A stretch of 64,000 nt of DNA from Arthrobacter sp. zg-Y20 (GTDB lineage Bacteria; Actinomycetota; Actinomycetes; Actinomycetales; Micrococcaceae): positions 2,232,001-2,296,000 of the forward strand of contig NZ_CP126241.1 of NCBI RefSeq assembly GCF_030142075.1. The letters run 5' to 3'. The notes under the pieces are model-generated. The model saw only the letters and a program-made list of their open reading frames with translations, did not search any database and had not been told where the DNA came from. The stretch's first letter is position 1; the number at the start of each line of letters is the position of its first letter. The translations under genes and the position numbers were made by a program. Below are positions 15,268 to 24,000 of the stretch, piece by piece.

Positions 15268-16731
15268 CTAGCCGGCGATCGAGGCCAGGGACTGTGCCAA
15301 GGGAAATGCCGGCGGATTCACGTGCGCCATCTCCTCCAGCACCCGGACCACCTGGCAGCTGTAGCCGAACTCGTTGTCATACCAGACGTACAGCACCAGG
15401 TTTGTGCCGTTGGAAATGGTGGCCAGGCCGTCCACGATCCCGGCCCGCTTGGAACCGACGAAGTCGCTGGAGACCACCTCGGGGGAATCGATGTAGTCGA
15501 TCTGCTTGTGCAGCGGCGAGTTCAGCGACGTCTCCCGCAGGTAGGCGTTGACCTCTTCCTTGTCCGTGGCCGTTTCGAGGTTCAGGTTCAGGATGGCCAT
15601 GGACACATCGGGGGTGGGCACCCGGATGGCGTTGCCGCTGAGCTTGCCGGCCAGTTCGGGCAGCGCCTTGGCCACGGCCTTGGCGGCCCCGGTTTCGGTG
15701 ATGACCATGTTCAGCGCAGCGGAGCGGCCGCGCCGGTCCCCGTTGTGGAAGTTGTCGATCAGGTTCTGGTCATTAGTGAACGAGTGCACCGTTTCCACGT
15801 GCCCGTTTACAATTCCGTACTTGTCATTGAGGACCTTCAGCACCGGGGTAATCGCATTGGTGGTGCAGGAGGCGGCAGTGATAATCCGGTCTTCGTCCGT
15901 AATGGCGCCGTGGTTGATGCCGTGCACAATGTTCTTCAGGTTTCCCTTGCCCGGCGCGGTCAGCAGGACGCGGGACACGCCCTTGGCGGCCAGATGCTGC
16001 GAGAGTCCTTCTTCGTCCCGCCAGCGTCCGGTGTTGTCCACCACCACGGCATCATTGATGCCGTAGGAGGTGTAATCCACGGCTGAGGGATCGTTGGAGT
16101 AGATCACCTGGATGAGAGTGCCGTTGGCCAGGATGGTGTTGTTGTCCTCATCCACGGTGATGGTGCCGTTGAAGGCCCCGTGCACGGAATCGCGGCGCAG
16201 CAGGCTGGCACGCTTGATGAGGTCGTTGTCGGAGCCTTTCCGCACCACGATGGCACGCAGGCGAAGGCCCTGCCCGCCGCCGGCCTTTTCCACCAGGATG
16301 CGGGCGAGCAGGCGCCCGATGCGGCCAAAGCCGTATAGGACGACGTCGGTGCTGGTGCGTTCATCGGCACCCCGCTTGCCGGCGACGTCGGCCAGTTCGG
16401 CCCGCAGGAACTCGTGCAGGTCCCCGCCCTTCTCCTTGTACTTGTTGCCCATCCGCGCGAGGTCAACGGAAGCGGCTCCGAGTTCCAGCTCGGTCAGGGC
16501 TTTGAGCAGCGGATAGGTTTCCGAGACGGGCAGCTCCGCTTCGTCGATCTGGCGCGCAAACCGGTGCGCCTTCAGGATCTCGATCACCGATTTGTTCACC
16601 AGCGGACGTCCGTACACCGAGGTCACTACGCTGTTTTCCCGGTAGAGCCGTCCGATCAGCGGGATCATGGCCTCGGCGAGGGCTTCCCGGTCCATCCAAG
16701 TGTCAAGGCACGTATCGGAGTTGGAACTCAC
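15268..16731 (-). CDS. gapB: Glyceraldehyde-3-phosphate dehydrogenase, long form (GapB-like)
   Basis: This 487-residue oxidoreductase interconverts glyceraldehyde-3-phosphate and 1,3-bisphosphoglycerate. A helical extension of about 125 residues precedes the Rossmann motif GFGRIGR (134-140). The active Cys289 is in SCTTN. The extension and length match the second GAPDH of Corynebacterium glutamicum (GapB, about 480 residues), which works in gluconeogenesis, unlike the roughly 335-residue glycolytic form. The GTG at 16731 has AAAGGATG upstream. Cofactor choice cannot be read with certainty. Confidence 0.9.
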   Translation of the reverse strand: MSSNSDTCLDTWMDREALAEAMIPLIGRLYRENSVVTSVYGRPLVNKSVIEILKAHRFARQIDEAELPVSETYPLLKALTELELGAASVDLARMGNKYKEKGGDLHEFLRAELADVAGKRGADERTSTDVVLYGFGRIGRLLARILVEKAGGGQGLRLRAIVVRKGSDNDLIKRASLLRRDSVHGAFNGTITVDEDNNTILANGTLIQVIYSNDPSAVDYTSYGINDAVVVDNTGRWRDEEGLSQHLAAKGVSRVLLTAPGKGNLKNIVHGINHGAITDEDRIITAASCTTNAITPVLKVLNDKYGIVNGHVETVHSFTNDQNLIDNFHNGDRRGRSAALNMVITETGAAKAVAKALPELAGKLSGNAIRVPTPDVSMAILNLNLETATDKEEVNAYLRETSLNSPLHKQIDYIDSPEVVSSDFVGSKRAGIVDGLATISNGTNLVLYVWYDNEFGYSCQVVRVLEEMAHVNPPAFPLAQSLASIAG

Positions 16732-16754
16732 AGATCTTCACATCCTTTTCTCAG

Positions 16755-16774
16755 CCGGCACTGCGTTGTGCCGG
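16755..16774 (-). promoter_or_regulatory. Small hairpin in the gapB leader
   Basis: Arms CCGGCAC and GTGCCGG (7 bp, 6-base loop) lie 24-43 bases upstream of the gapB start, between the MFS stop and gapB. It could be a weak terminator of the MFS gene or a leader structure; no U-run follows. Confidence 0.35.
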
Positions 16775-16847
16775 TTGGCAGTAATGCCTCTAAGTGTATT
16801 AGGACACATCGCACCGGCCGGACGCCTCCCGGAGACGTTCGTCACAC

Positions 16848-18155
16848 TCAGGAGGGGCGGAGCCGGGACGCTTCCTGGCCGGCCGGTTTCCCCGCCGTGC
16901 CCTCCGGTTCCAGGTCCTCGAGGTCCCGGACCCGGCGCAGCGGCCCCAGGGCCGCGGCGAGCGGCGCGAGGGCGGCCACCAGGATGCCGGTCAATATGGC
17001 ACCCCGGATGCCTACCAGCTCCACGAGGATGCCGGCGGCGAACGCCGCCAAAGCCAGCATTCCCCAAGTGATCATCCGCTGGGCGGACCCAAGCCGTCCG
17101 AGCATCTGCGGCGGGCATGCCCGCTGCCGGAACGTGGTGGACACAACGATGTTCAGGGAAATGGCGAACCCCGCCACAAAGAGGCCGATGAAGCCGGCAG
17201 TCATTCCCCATCCAGGTGAAATCAGCAGCAGGCTGGCGTAACCGGCCACGGCCGGGAACATGGAATACCGCCACACCCGGCCCGAGCCGACGCGTGAGGC
17301 TATCCGTTTGACGGACAGTCCGCCCAGGGTGCCGCCCACCGCCGTGGCCGCAGTCAGCAGGCCCAGCATGCCCGGCGTCTCCCCCAGGGACCGGATCACC
17401 AGAAGGACCAGCAACGAGACCACGATGTTTCCGCCCAGGTTCCACAGCGCCCCCGTCACAAGGAGCATGCGCAGCGGCAGCGTACTGAAGACATAACGCA
17501 CGCCCTCCCCCATGTCCCGGAGCACCCGCCGGTCCTTCGGCCGGTCGGGCCGGGGTTCACGGATGTCCAGGCGCAGGATGGCAGCCAGTGAGCCCAGGGA
17601 GGCCGCAACCTGCAGCAGGAGGGCATTGGAAGCGCCCCACGCGCCGGTGACCCAGCCGCCCAGGGCCCGCCCGCCGGCGTCGCCGAAGGCACCCGAACCG
17701 GTCATCAGTCCGTTGCCCTCGACCAGTTCTTCCCGGGCCACGGCGCTGGGAACCAGTGCCTGCTCAGCGAGGGTGAAAAACACTGCGGCAAGCCCGGCGC
17801 CGAAAGAAACGGCGAAAAGCTGGACCACGGTCAGCAGGTCCAGCCACCAGGCCACGGGCAGGCTGGCCAGGAGCAGTGTCCTGACAGCGAGGGAGGCCAC
17901 AATAATGGGCCGGCGCCGGTACCGGTCCACCAGCACTCCTATGGGCAAACCGAAGAGCAGCCAGGGCAGGAAAGTCATGCCCGCAAGGACCGCTACGGTG
18001 AAATTCGACGCGTCCAGTTCAGTCACCGCAATAACGGGCAGGGCAACGCTGGTTACGGCACCGCCGAAAATTCCGGCAGTCGAAGAAATCCACAACCTCC
18101 GGAAATTGGCGTTGCGGATAACCAAAGGTTTCCGGGCTGCCTCGGTTTGGGACAT
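16848..18155 (-). CDS. MFS transporter (MFS_3/enterobactin-exporter-like)
   Basis: This protein of about 435 residues has 12 predicted membrane helices. It carries the MFS loop signature GVLVDRYRRRP between helices 2 and 3 and a second-half counterpart GGLSVKRIASRVG. The pattern fits the EntS-like exporters of small molecules; the substrate is unknown. I take the ATG at 18155 (MSQTEAARKPL). The frame is open 20 codons further and no Shine-Dalgarno is clear, so the start is uncertain. It reads toward gapB with about 115 bases between. Confidence 0.85.
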   Translation of the reverse strand: MSQTEAARKPLVIRNANFRRLWISSTAGIFGGAVTSVALPVIAVTELDASNFTVAVLAGMTFLPWLLFGLPIGVLVDRYRRRPIIVASLAVRTLLLASLPVAWWLDLLTVVQLFAVSFGAGLAAVFFTLAEQALVPSAVAREELVEGNGLMTGSGAFGDAGGRALGGWVTGAWGASNALLLQVAASLGSLAAILRLDIREPRPDRPKDRRVLRDMGEGVRYVFSTLPLRMLLVTGALWNLGGNIVVSLLVLLVIRSLGETPGMLGLLTAATAVGGTLGGLSVKRIASRVGSGRVWRYSMFPAVAGYASLLLISPGWGMTAGFIGLFVAGFAISLNIVVSTTFRQRACPPQMLGRLGSAQRMITWGMLALAAFAAGILVELVGIRGAILTGILVAALAPLAAALGPLRRVRDLEDLEPEGTAGKPAGQEASRLRPS

Positions 18156-18297
18156 TGCCACAGAATAGCCCAGCGCCCGATTAATCCAACCCGTTGCGGC
18201 CCAAACCGAATCCAATTGCAGGAAACCCCGGCAAAAGGTGCGCCATTGTTGAGCACTTAAGCGGTTTCCCGGGCGGCCCGGGGAAATGCGGGCGGGG

Positions 18298-18705
18298 GTG
18301 GACGGGTTGGCCGATAAGCCGGGTTTTGTGCGTCCGGTCCGTTACCGGGCCGGACGGAGCAATCATCCATCTAGGGCCGCCGTTGCCGGCGGCCTCAAGC
18401 GGCCTACCCGGACACATCGGGCGGGCAGCCCTCAAACGTGTCCTGTATGGCCTTGCTCCGGGTGGGGTTTACCTAGCCGTCCCGGTCACCCGGGACGCTG
18501 GTGGTCTCTTACACCGCCTTTTCACCCTTACCTGCGGACCGGCAAAACCGGTCTGCGGGCGGTTTGTTTTCTGTGGCACTGGCCTGCGGGTTTCCCCGAG
18601 TGGGCGTTACCCACCACCCTGCCCTGCGGAGCCCGGACTTTCCTCGGCGGCAGCGGCGTCCCGAAGGCAGCCGCACCGACGCGATTGCCTGGCCAACCCG
18701 TCCAC
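18298..18705 (-). ncRNA. rnpB: RNase P RNA, bacterial class A
   Basis: On the minus strand the 5' region carries the universal GAGGAAAGTCCGGGCTCC (18628-18645), then GGTAACGCCCACTC and the CACAGAAA element. Near the 3' end are TAGATGGATGATTG and ACAAAACCCGGCTTAT. A perfect 15-bp P1 helix pairs 18691-18705 with 18298-18312 and sets both ends, giving about 408 nt. It is the catalytic RNA that trims tRNA 5' leaders. The ends are estimates from P1. Confidence 0.95.
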
Positions 18706-18770
18706 GGTCAACTCTACCGTCCCCGCGGACCCGACCCGGACCCGCCGCCCGGCTCGCGTAGGATTAACCG

Positions 18771-19538
18771 GTGCTGATTCTGCTCCCGCCCTCCGAAGGC
18801 AAAACTCCGGCGCCGGCCGGTCCGGCCCTGGACCTGTCGCGCCTGCACTTTCCTCTGCTGTCCGAACCGCGCGGACTGGTCCTGAAAGCACTGGCCGAAA
18901 CCAGCCGGTCCGATGCGGCGCTGGAAGTGCTGGGAGTCGGTGCCACCTTGGCCGCGGAAGTGCAGCGCAATACCGTGCTGGCGGAGCAGCCGTGCGCGCC
19001 CGCGCACCGGGTGTACACCGGTGTTCTGTACGACGCCCTGGGCTATGCCTCGCTGCCGGCAGCATCGCAGCGCCGGGCAGATGACGCAGTGCTGGTGATG
19101 TCGGCTCTGTGGGGCGCCCTGGGCTTCGCCGATCCCATTCCGGCCTACCGGCTGTCCATGTCCGTCCGGCTGCCGGAAACGGGCCGCCTGGCCGCGTTCT
19201 GGAAACAGCATCTGACCGGGCCCCTGGACGAATACGCCGGGACTTCACTGGTGGTGGACTGCCGGTCCAGTACCTACGCCGCGGCCTGGGCGCCGGATCC
19301 GCAGCGCACCGCTGCGGTGAACGTGTTCCAGATCCGGGACGGCAAACGCAAAGTGGTCTCGCATTTCGCCAAGCACACCCGCGGCGAGCTGGCCCGGCAC
19401 CTGCTGGTGCGTCAGGGGGCCGAGCCGGCCACGCCGCAGGAGCTGCTGGCGGCCGCCGCTGAGAAGTGGGAGGCCGAGCTGGTGGCTCCGGCAGGCCGGA
19501 AGCCCTATCAGCTCAACATCATCCTGCCCGAGCAGTAA
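18771..19538 (+). CDS. yaaA: Peroxide stress protein YaaA (DUF328/UPF0246)
   Basis: This 255-residue protein begins with the family signature LLPPSEGKTP. It also has YTGVLYDAL, SALWG-LGF-DPIPAYRLSM and the C-terminal SHFAKHTRGELAR. In E. coli YaaA lowers free iron and protects DNA during hydrogen peroxide stress; here the role is inferred. The start is GTG at 18771, shortly after the divergent rnpB. Its stop abuts the stop of the convergent RNase H gene with no base between. Confidence 0.9.
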   Translation: MLILLPPSEGKTPAPAGPALDLSRLHFPLLSEPRGLVLKALAETSRSDAALEVLGVGATLAAEVQRNTVLAEQPCAPAHRVYTGVLYDALGYASLPAASQRRADDAVLVMSALWGALGFADPIPAYRLSMSVRLPETGRLAAFWKQHLTGPLDEYAGTSLVVDCRSSTYAAAWAPDPQRTAAVNVFQIRDGKRKVVSHFAKHTRGELARHLLVRQGAEPATPQELLAAAAEKWEAELVAPAGRKPYQLNIILPEQ

Positions 19539-20537
19539 CTACTGCCGCGCAGCGACCAGTTCGACTTCGAAGCCCTCATCGTTTTCGAGGTAGGCGGCAT
19601 AGTGGTCCGGCCCGCCGGCGTGCGGATGCCGGTCAGCGAAAAGCATGCTCCACCCGTGGCTCGCAGCGCGGCGGGCCAGCAGCTCGACGTCGGCCTCGGT
19701 GCCTGCGGCGAACGCGAGGTGGTTCAGGCCCGGACGGCGCCGGGAGTACGGGCCGCGCTCGACGTCGGGACCAGACTCCAGCACTATGTAGCCGTCCGCT
19801 CCCTGCCAGCTGGCTCCGGTGTCCCAGGTGTCCTTGCGGACGTAGCCGAGCCGCTCCAGCAGCCAGCCCAGCGACTTTTCGGCGGCCGGGAAGTCGTTGA
19901 CCCAAACCTCCGCGTGATGCAGCCGTCCCTTGGGGGCCGGCGCCGGGGCAGGTTCCTGGGCGGCTACAGATTCCTGGGCGGCTGCCGTGTCCGGGGCGGC
20001 TGCCGGTGCCTGACCGGCCGCCATAACCGAGTCTGCCCGCGGTTTCCACGGCACGCCGGCAGTACCGGCATCCATGGCCTCATTGGAGAGCCGGTCCGCG
20101 TCCTTGTTCAACTCACGCGGAATCCACTGGTACTTCACCCGTTGCGGGTTCACTATGGAGCGGGCTTTCGCCGCCAGCTTCTGCATGTCGGCGTGCTTGA
20201 TCTTCCAGCGGCCGCTCATCTGCTCCACAACGAGCTTGGAGTCCATCTTGGCCAGGATCCAGCAGTCGGGATCAATCCCGTGGGCCAGCTCCAACGCCGC
20301 TATGAGGCCGGAATACTCGGCCACGTTGTTGGACACCCGGCCCACGTATTCGGCTTTCTCGGCGAGGATGCGGCCGGTGTCCGGGTCCCGTACGAGCGCG
20401 CCGTAACCGGCAATCCCGGGGTTGCCCCGGGAGCCGCCGTCGGCTTCCACAATCAGGGTGCGGCGCTGGCCGCCGGCCGGGGTGCGGGCAGCCGTGGACT
20501 GCGCGCCGGAGTCGGGCTCCGGGTCAAACAGTGTCAC
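19539..20537 (-). CDS. RNase HI-like domain fused to a VOC (glyoxalase-fold) domain
   Basis: This is a 332-residue two-domain protein. Residues about 26-155 form an RNase H domain, with Asp in EADGGSRGNPG, Glu in NNVAEYSGLI, Asp in KMDSKLV and Asp in NKDADRLSN. An Ala/Pro linker (about 165-203) leads to a VOC domain (205-330) with candidate metal ligands His in LHHAEVW, His in GLNHLAF and Glu in GFEVELV. The GTG at 20537 follows the coiled-coil gene by 3 bases. In M. tuberculosis the equivalent gene (Rv2228c) joins RNase H to a CobC-like phosphatase, so the second domain is swapped. The VOC substrate is unknown. Confidence 0.88.
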   Translation of the reverse strand: MTLFDPEPDSGAQSTAARTPAGGQRRTLIVEADGGSRGNPGIAGYGALVRDPDTGRILAEKAEYVGRVSNNVAEYSGLIAALELAHGIDPDCWILAKMDSKLVVEQMSGRWKIKHADMQKLAAKARSIVNPQRVKYQWIPRELNKDADRLSNEAMDAGTAGVPWKPRADSVMAAGQAPAAAPDTAAAQESVAAQEPAPAPAPKGRLHHAEVWVNDFPAAEKSLGWLLERLGYVRKDTWDTGASWQGADGYIVLESGPDVERGPYSRRRPGLNHLAFAAGTEADVELLARRAASHGWSMLFADRHPHAGGPDHYAAYLENDEGFEVELVAARQ

Positions 20538-20540
20538 TGC

Positions 20541-21281
20541 TCAGCTGCTCCACTCGTCCGAGCGGACCAGGATGCACCCGGAGTCGGGGCAGAACACGAT
20601 GTCATCCGCGGCTGCCTTGCGGATGTCCGCGAGGTCGCCCGGGCTGAGCTGCATGCCCGACCCCTCGGAGGTGCCGTGGAACAGCCGGGCCGCGCCGATG
20701 CCGTGCTTGGACAGGGTCTTTTCATAAACGGCAAGCAGGGCCGGCTCGAAGGTGTCGGCCAGTTCTTCGCGGCGTGCTTGTGCGTCGGCGCTGTCCGCCT
20801 CGATCACGGCGAGTTCGGCGTCGCGCTTTTCCTCGAGCTCACGGCGCTTGGCGTGCAGTTCCTCCAGCGCGGTTCCGGCCTCGCCCTGCCGCGTGCGGGC
20901 GGCTTCGAGCCGTTCCATCACGTCCAGCTCCACGTCTTCAAGATCGGAGCGGCGCCGCTCAAGCGAGACGATTTCGGCCTGCAGGGCCGTCAGTTCCTTG
21001 GAACCGCCCTTACCGCTGTCCAGGTGCTGCTGGTCGCGGGTCATCCGGGCCACTACGGATGCGACGTCGGCTTCGGCGCGCGTGAGCTCGCGTTCAATGT
21101 CGGCCACCTCGGTGCCGGCGGACACGCGTGCCTTTTCGGCGGCAGCAACGGAATCGGCCAGGGAAGCGATCTCGGGATTGTTGCTAACGTTGCGGACCTG
21201 GTTGCGCAGGGCCTTGAGCCTGCTGTCCAGGGCCTGCAGATCCAGCAGCCTCAGCTGCTCCGCGGGCGATGCTTTTGCCAC
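20541..21281 (-). CDS. Coiled-coil protein of the CdsZ/zinc-ribbon family, zinc ribbon degenerate
   Basis: This 246-residue protein has a long alpha-helical hairpin (about 5-185), rich in Ala, Glu and Arg. The family ends in a zinc ribbon with two CxxC pairs. Here the first pair is absent (sequence ARLFHGTSEGSGM) and the second reads FCPDSGC, so only two spaced Cys remain and zinc binding is doubtful. The GTG at 21281 has GGAGG six bases upstream. It sits between Nif3-like and RNase H genes, the same order as mycobacterial Rv2230c-Rv2229c-Rv2228c. It may still act on ribosomes or RNA by analogy; no function is proven here. Confidence 0.82.
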   Translation of the reverse strand: MAKASPAEQLRLLDLQALDSRLKALRNQVRNVSNNPEIASLADSVAAAEKARVSAGTEVADIERELTRAEADVASVVARMTRDQQHLDSGKGGSKELTALQAEIVSLERRRSDLEDVELDVMERLEAARTRQGEAGTALEELHAKRRELEEKRDAELAVIEADSADAQARREELADTFEPALLAVYEKTLSKHGIGAARLFHGTSEGSGMQLSPGDLADIRKAAADDIVFCPDSGCILVRSDEWSS

Positions 21282-21348
21282 CGAAAACCTCCGTGTATAT
21301 CCGGACCTGCCTGGCCCGGCTCTCCTAAGCCTATGCCACCGCGCGGCA

Positions 21349-22263
21349 TCACTTCAGCCCGGGTGTCAGTACAAAGTCCCACGGATCGGTGTTCACGCCG
21401 CTGACCCGCACCTCAGCAGTGAAGCCCTGGTCATTCAGGACGTTCTCCAGCGCCGCGGCGGCGGGGGTAAGCCACAGCCACTCACTGCCGAAATGCGAGA
21501 CGTCTATAAGGTAAGGCCGGCCGTTGCCGCCTAGGGCACGCTCGCGCAGTTCCGACGCCGGGTGGTGTCGGAGGTCGGCCGTGACGTACACGTCGGCACG
21601 CTCGGAGCGCACGGCGTCGAACAGGCTGTCCCCGGCGCCGCCGCACACGGCTACCCGGCGGACCAGGCCGTCGGCGTCCCCTGCCACACGGACCCCGCCT
21701 GCAACGGCAGGCAGGAGGCCGAACACCAGCTTAGCGAAGTCAGCGAGGCTGAGCACCTCGGGCAGTTCACCGACGCGGCCTATCCCCTCTTCGGGCAGCC
21801 CCTCGGCAGCCGGGACCAGCGGAGAAACGTTTCGGAGCCCGAAGGCGTCTGCAAGCACATCGGACACACCGCCCACCGCGCTGTCACCGTTGGTATGCAC
21901 GGTCAGCAGGGCGCAGCCGCCCTCGATCAGCCGGTGCACAGCCTCACCCTTGAAGCTGGAGGCGGCCACGGAATTCACCGGCTTCAGCAGCAGCGGGTGA
22001 TGGGTGAGCAGCAGGTCGGCCCCCCATTCCAGGGCCTCGTCAATGACCTCCCGGGTGGGATCCACCGCAAACAGGACCTTGCGGACCTCCCTATCGGCCC
22101 GGCCTGCCACCAATCCCGGGGCATCCCAGTTCTCTGCCAGCGATTCGGGCCATAGTTCTTCGGCCGCCAGCAGGACGTCCCCCAGCGTGGGAACATCGGC
22201 TTCGGGTGCCTGGTGGCCGGCAGTATCTGCGCCGGCGCGCTCGTGGGGGTGCTCCGCTTCCAT
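21349..22263 (-). CDS. Nif3-like dinuclear metal centre protein
   Basis: This 304-residue protein is of the Nif3/YbgI family, hexameric rings with a two-metal site. The N-terminal half has NWDAPGL and LLTHHPLLL (metal His pair); the later half has DLRHHPASE and DVSHFGSEW with further His and Glu ligands. A GTP cyclohydrolase-I type 2 activity is assigned to the family by annotation but not proven. The ATG at 22263 was chosen; an upstream extension lacks homology. It leads the three-gene set with the coiled-coil and RNase H-VOC genes, 67 bases apart. Confidence 0.88.
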   Translation of the reverse strand: MEAEHPHERAGADTAGHQAPEADVPTLGDVLLAAEELWPESLAENWDAPGLVAGRADREVRKVLFAVDPTREVIDEALEWGADLLLTHHPLLLKPVNSVAASSFKGEAVHRLIEGGCALLTVHTNGDSAVGGVSDVLADAFGLRNVSPLVPAAEGLPEEGIGRVGELPEVLSLADFAKLVFGLLPAVAGGVRVAGDADGLVRRVAVCGGAGDSLFDAVRSERADVYVTADLRHHPASELRERALGGNGRPYLIDVSHFGSEWLWLTPAAAALENVLNDQGFTAEVRVSGVNTDPWDFVLTPGLK

Positions 22264-22406
22264 ACGTTTAGTTCTACCCCGATGCCCTGCCCCGCTCAAT
22301 TCCGCCGCACCTGCCGTGACGCAGGGAACACTGTGCGTCCGGGCCGGCAAAGCGCCCGTCGGCGGTCCGCGGGAATCAAAGCGGGCCCGGACGCATTGTT
22401 AAGGAC

Positions 22407-22931
22407 ATGAAGACGTACGTACTTGGCGGAGGCTGCTTCTGGTGCCTCGACGCCCTATACCGCAAGGTCCGCGGTGTCACCGATGTGGTGTCCGGCTACA
22501 CCGGCGGCGCACTGCCCGACCCCGACTACGACAGCGTATGCTCCGGCACCACCGGCCATGCAGAAGTGGTGGCCGTGACCTTCGACGAGGATGTCATTCC
22601 CGGCGAGATCATTCTGGACATGTTCTTCTCCCAGCACGATCCGACCACCTTGAACCGCCAGGGCTACGACGTCGGCACCCAGTACCGCTCGTCGATGTTC
22701 TACCGCGACGAGGACCAGCGCAAGGAATTCGAAGCTTCGCTGGAACGTGCACAGGAGAACTGGAAGGACCCCATCGTCACGGAAATCGTGCCGCTGCCGC
22801 GGTTCTACCCGGCGGAGGACTTCCACCAGGATTTCTACGCCAAGCACCCGGGTACCGGGTACTGCCAGGTGATTATCAACCCGAAGCTGGGCAAGGCACG
22901 CAAGTATTACTCCGGGTGGCTGCAGGATTAA
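22407..22931 (+). CDS. msrA: Peptide-methionine (S)-S-oxide reductase MsrA
   Basis: This 174-residue repair enzyme reduces the S epimer of methionine sulfoxide. The active-site GCFWC places catalytic Cys10 and Cys13 near the N-terminus. Downstream signatures GYTGG, GHAEVV and DVGTQYRS are intact. The ATG at 22407 is divergent from the Nif3-like gene across about 140 bases. The cysteine synthesis pair follows 83 bases downstream, a loose sulfur and redox grouping. Confidence 0.96.
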   Translation: MKTYVLGGGCFWCLDALYRKVRGVTDVVSGYTGGALPDPDYDSVCSGTTGHAEVVAVTFDEDVIPGEIILDMFFSQHDPTTLNRQGYDVGTQYRSSMFYRDEDQRKEFEASLERAQENWKDPIVTEIVPLPRFYPAEDFHQDFYAKHPGTGYCQVIINPKLGKARKYYSGWLQD

Positions 22932-23014
22932 GCGCGGCCATCGGCGCCGATAGGCTGGAACGGGCAAATGTCCGTCCGGCATTGTTCGATGAATTTTGAG
23001 GAATTGAGGAAAAC

Positions 23015-23950
23015 ATGGCTCGTATATATGACGATGTGACCCAGCTTGTGGGCGGGACTCCGCTGGTCCGGCTGAACCGGCTCGCGGCCGGCCTCCCGGC
23101 CCAGGTGGCTGTGAAGCTTGAGTTCTACAACCCCGCCAACAGTGTCAAGGACCGCATCGGCGTGGCCATTGTGGATGCCGCTGAGAAGGCCGGCGCCCTG
23201 AAGCCGGGCGGCACCATTGTGGAGGGCACCTCCGGCAACACCGGCATTGCCCTGGCCATGGTCGGCGCTGCCCGCGGTTACCGGGTCATCCTGACCATGC
23301 CCGAGACCATGTCGACCGAGCGCCGCGTCATGCTGCGCGCCTACGGAGCCGAGATTGTCCTGACCCCCGGTGCCGAAGGCATGCGCGGAGCGGTGGACAA
23401 GGCCAAGGAAATTGTTGCCACCACCGAGAACGCCATCTGGGCGCAGCAGTTCGCCAATGAAGCCAACCCCGCCATGCACCGCGCCACCACGGCCGAGGAA
23501 ATCTGGGAAGATACCGACGGCAAGGTGGACATCTTTGTAGCCGGCATCGGCACCGGCGGCACCATCACCGGCGTCGGACAGGTCCTGAAGAAGCGCAAGC
23601 CGGGCGTGCAGATCGTGGCCGTGGAGCCCAAGGACTCCGCCATCCTCAACGGCGGCTCCCCCGGACCGCACAAGATCCAGGGCATTGGCGCGAACTTCGT
23701 ACCTGAGATCCTCGACACCACCGTCTACGACGAGGTGTTCGACGCCTCCATCGAGGACTCCGTTGCTACTGCCCGTGCTCTGGGCACCCAGGAAGGCATT
23801 CTGGGCGGTATTTCTTCCGGTGCGATTGTGTGGGCCGCCCTGGAACTCGCCAAGCGCGAAGAGAACGCCGGTAAGCTGATTGTTGCCACCGTCTGCGACT
23901 TCGGAGAGCGTTACATCTCCACAGTCCTCTACGACGACATCCGCGGCTAG
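23015..23950 (+). CDS. cysK: Cysteine synthase A (O-acetylserine sulfhydrylase)
   Basis: This 311-residue PLP enzyme makes cysteine from O-acetylserine and sulfide. The PLP Lys45 is in NSVKDR, the substrate loop is TSGNTG (about 74-79), and the phosphate-binding GTGGT is near 186-190. AATTGAGGAAAAC precedes the ATG at 23015. It is followed by a strong hairpin and then the serine acetyltransferase gene, the usual pairing for a cysteine synthase complex. Confidence 0.97.
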   Translation: MARIYDDVTQLVGGTPLVRLNRLAAGLPAQVAVKLEFYNPANSVKDRIGVAIVDAAEKAGALKPGGTIVEGTSGNTGIALAMVGAARGYRVILTMPETMSTERRVMLRAYGAEIVLTPGAEGMRGAVDKAKEIVATTENAIWAQQFANEANPAMHRATTAEEIWEDTDGKVDIFVAGIGTGGTITGVGQVLKKRKPGVQIVAVEPKDSAILNGGSPGPHKIQGIGANFVPEILDTTVYDEVFDASIEDSVATARALGTQEGILGGISSGAIVWAALELAKREENAGKLIVATVCDFGERYISTVLYDDIRG

Positions 23951-23956
23951 TACCGC

Positions 23957-23980
23957 GTACCGCCCCCGGCGGGGCGGTAC
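23957..23980 (+). promoter_or_regulatory. Hairpin between cysK and epsC
   Basis: Perfect 10-bp arms (23957-23966 and 23971-23980) around CGGC start 6 bases after the cysK stop and end 20 bases before epsC. There is no U-run, so it more likely tunes message stability or partial read-through than ends transcription. Confidence 0.45.
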
Positions 23981-24000
23981 CCCCGAGCAGAAAGCCCTCT

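Noticed and set aside
22264-23014. Possible riboswitch upstream of msrA or cysK
   Set aside because: The leaders (about 140 and 83 bases) show no recognisable SAM, T-box or other conserved core.
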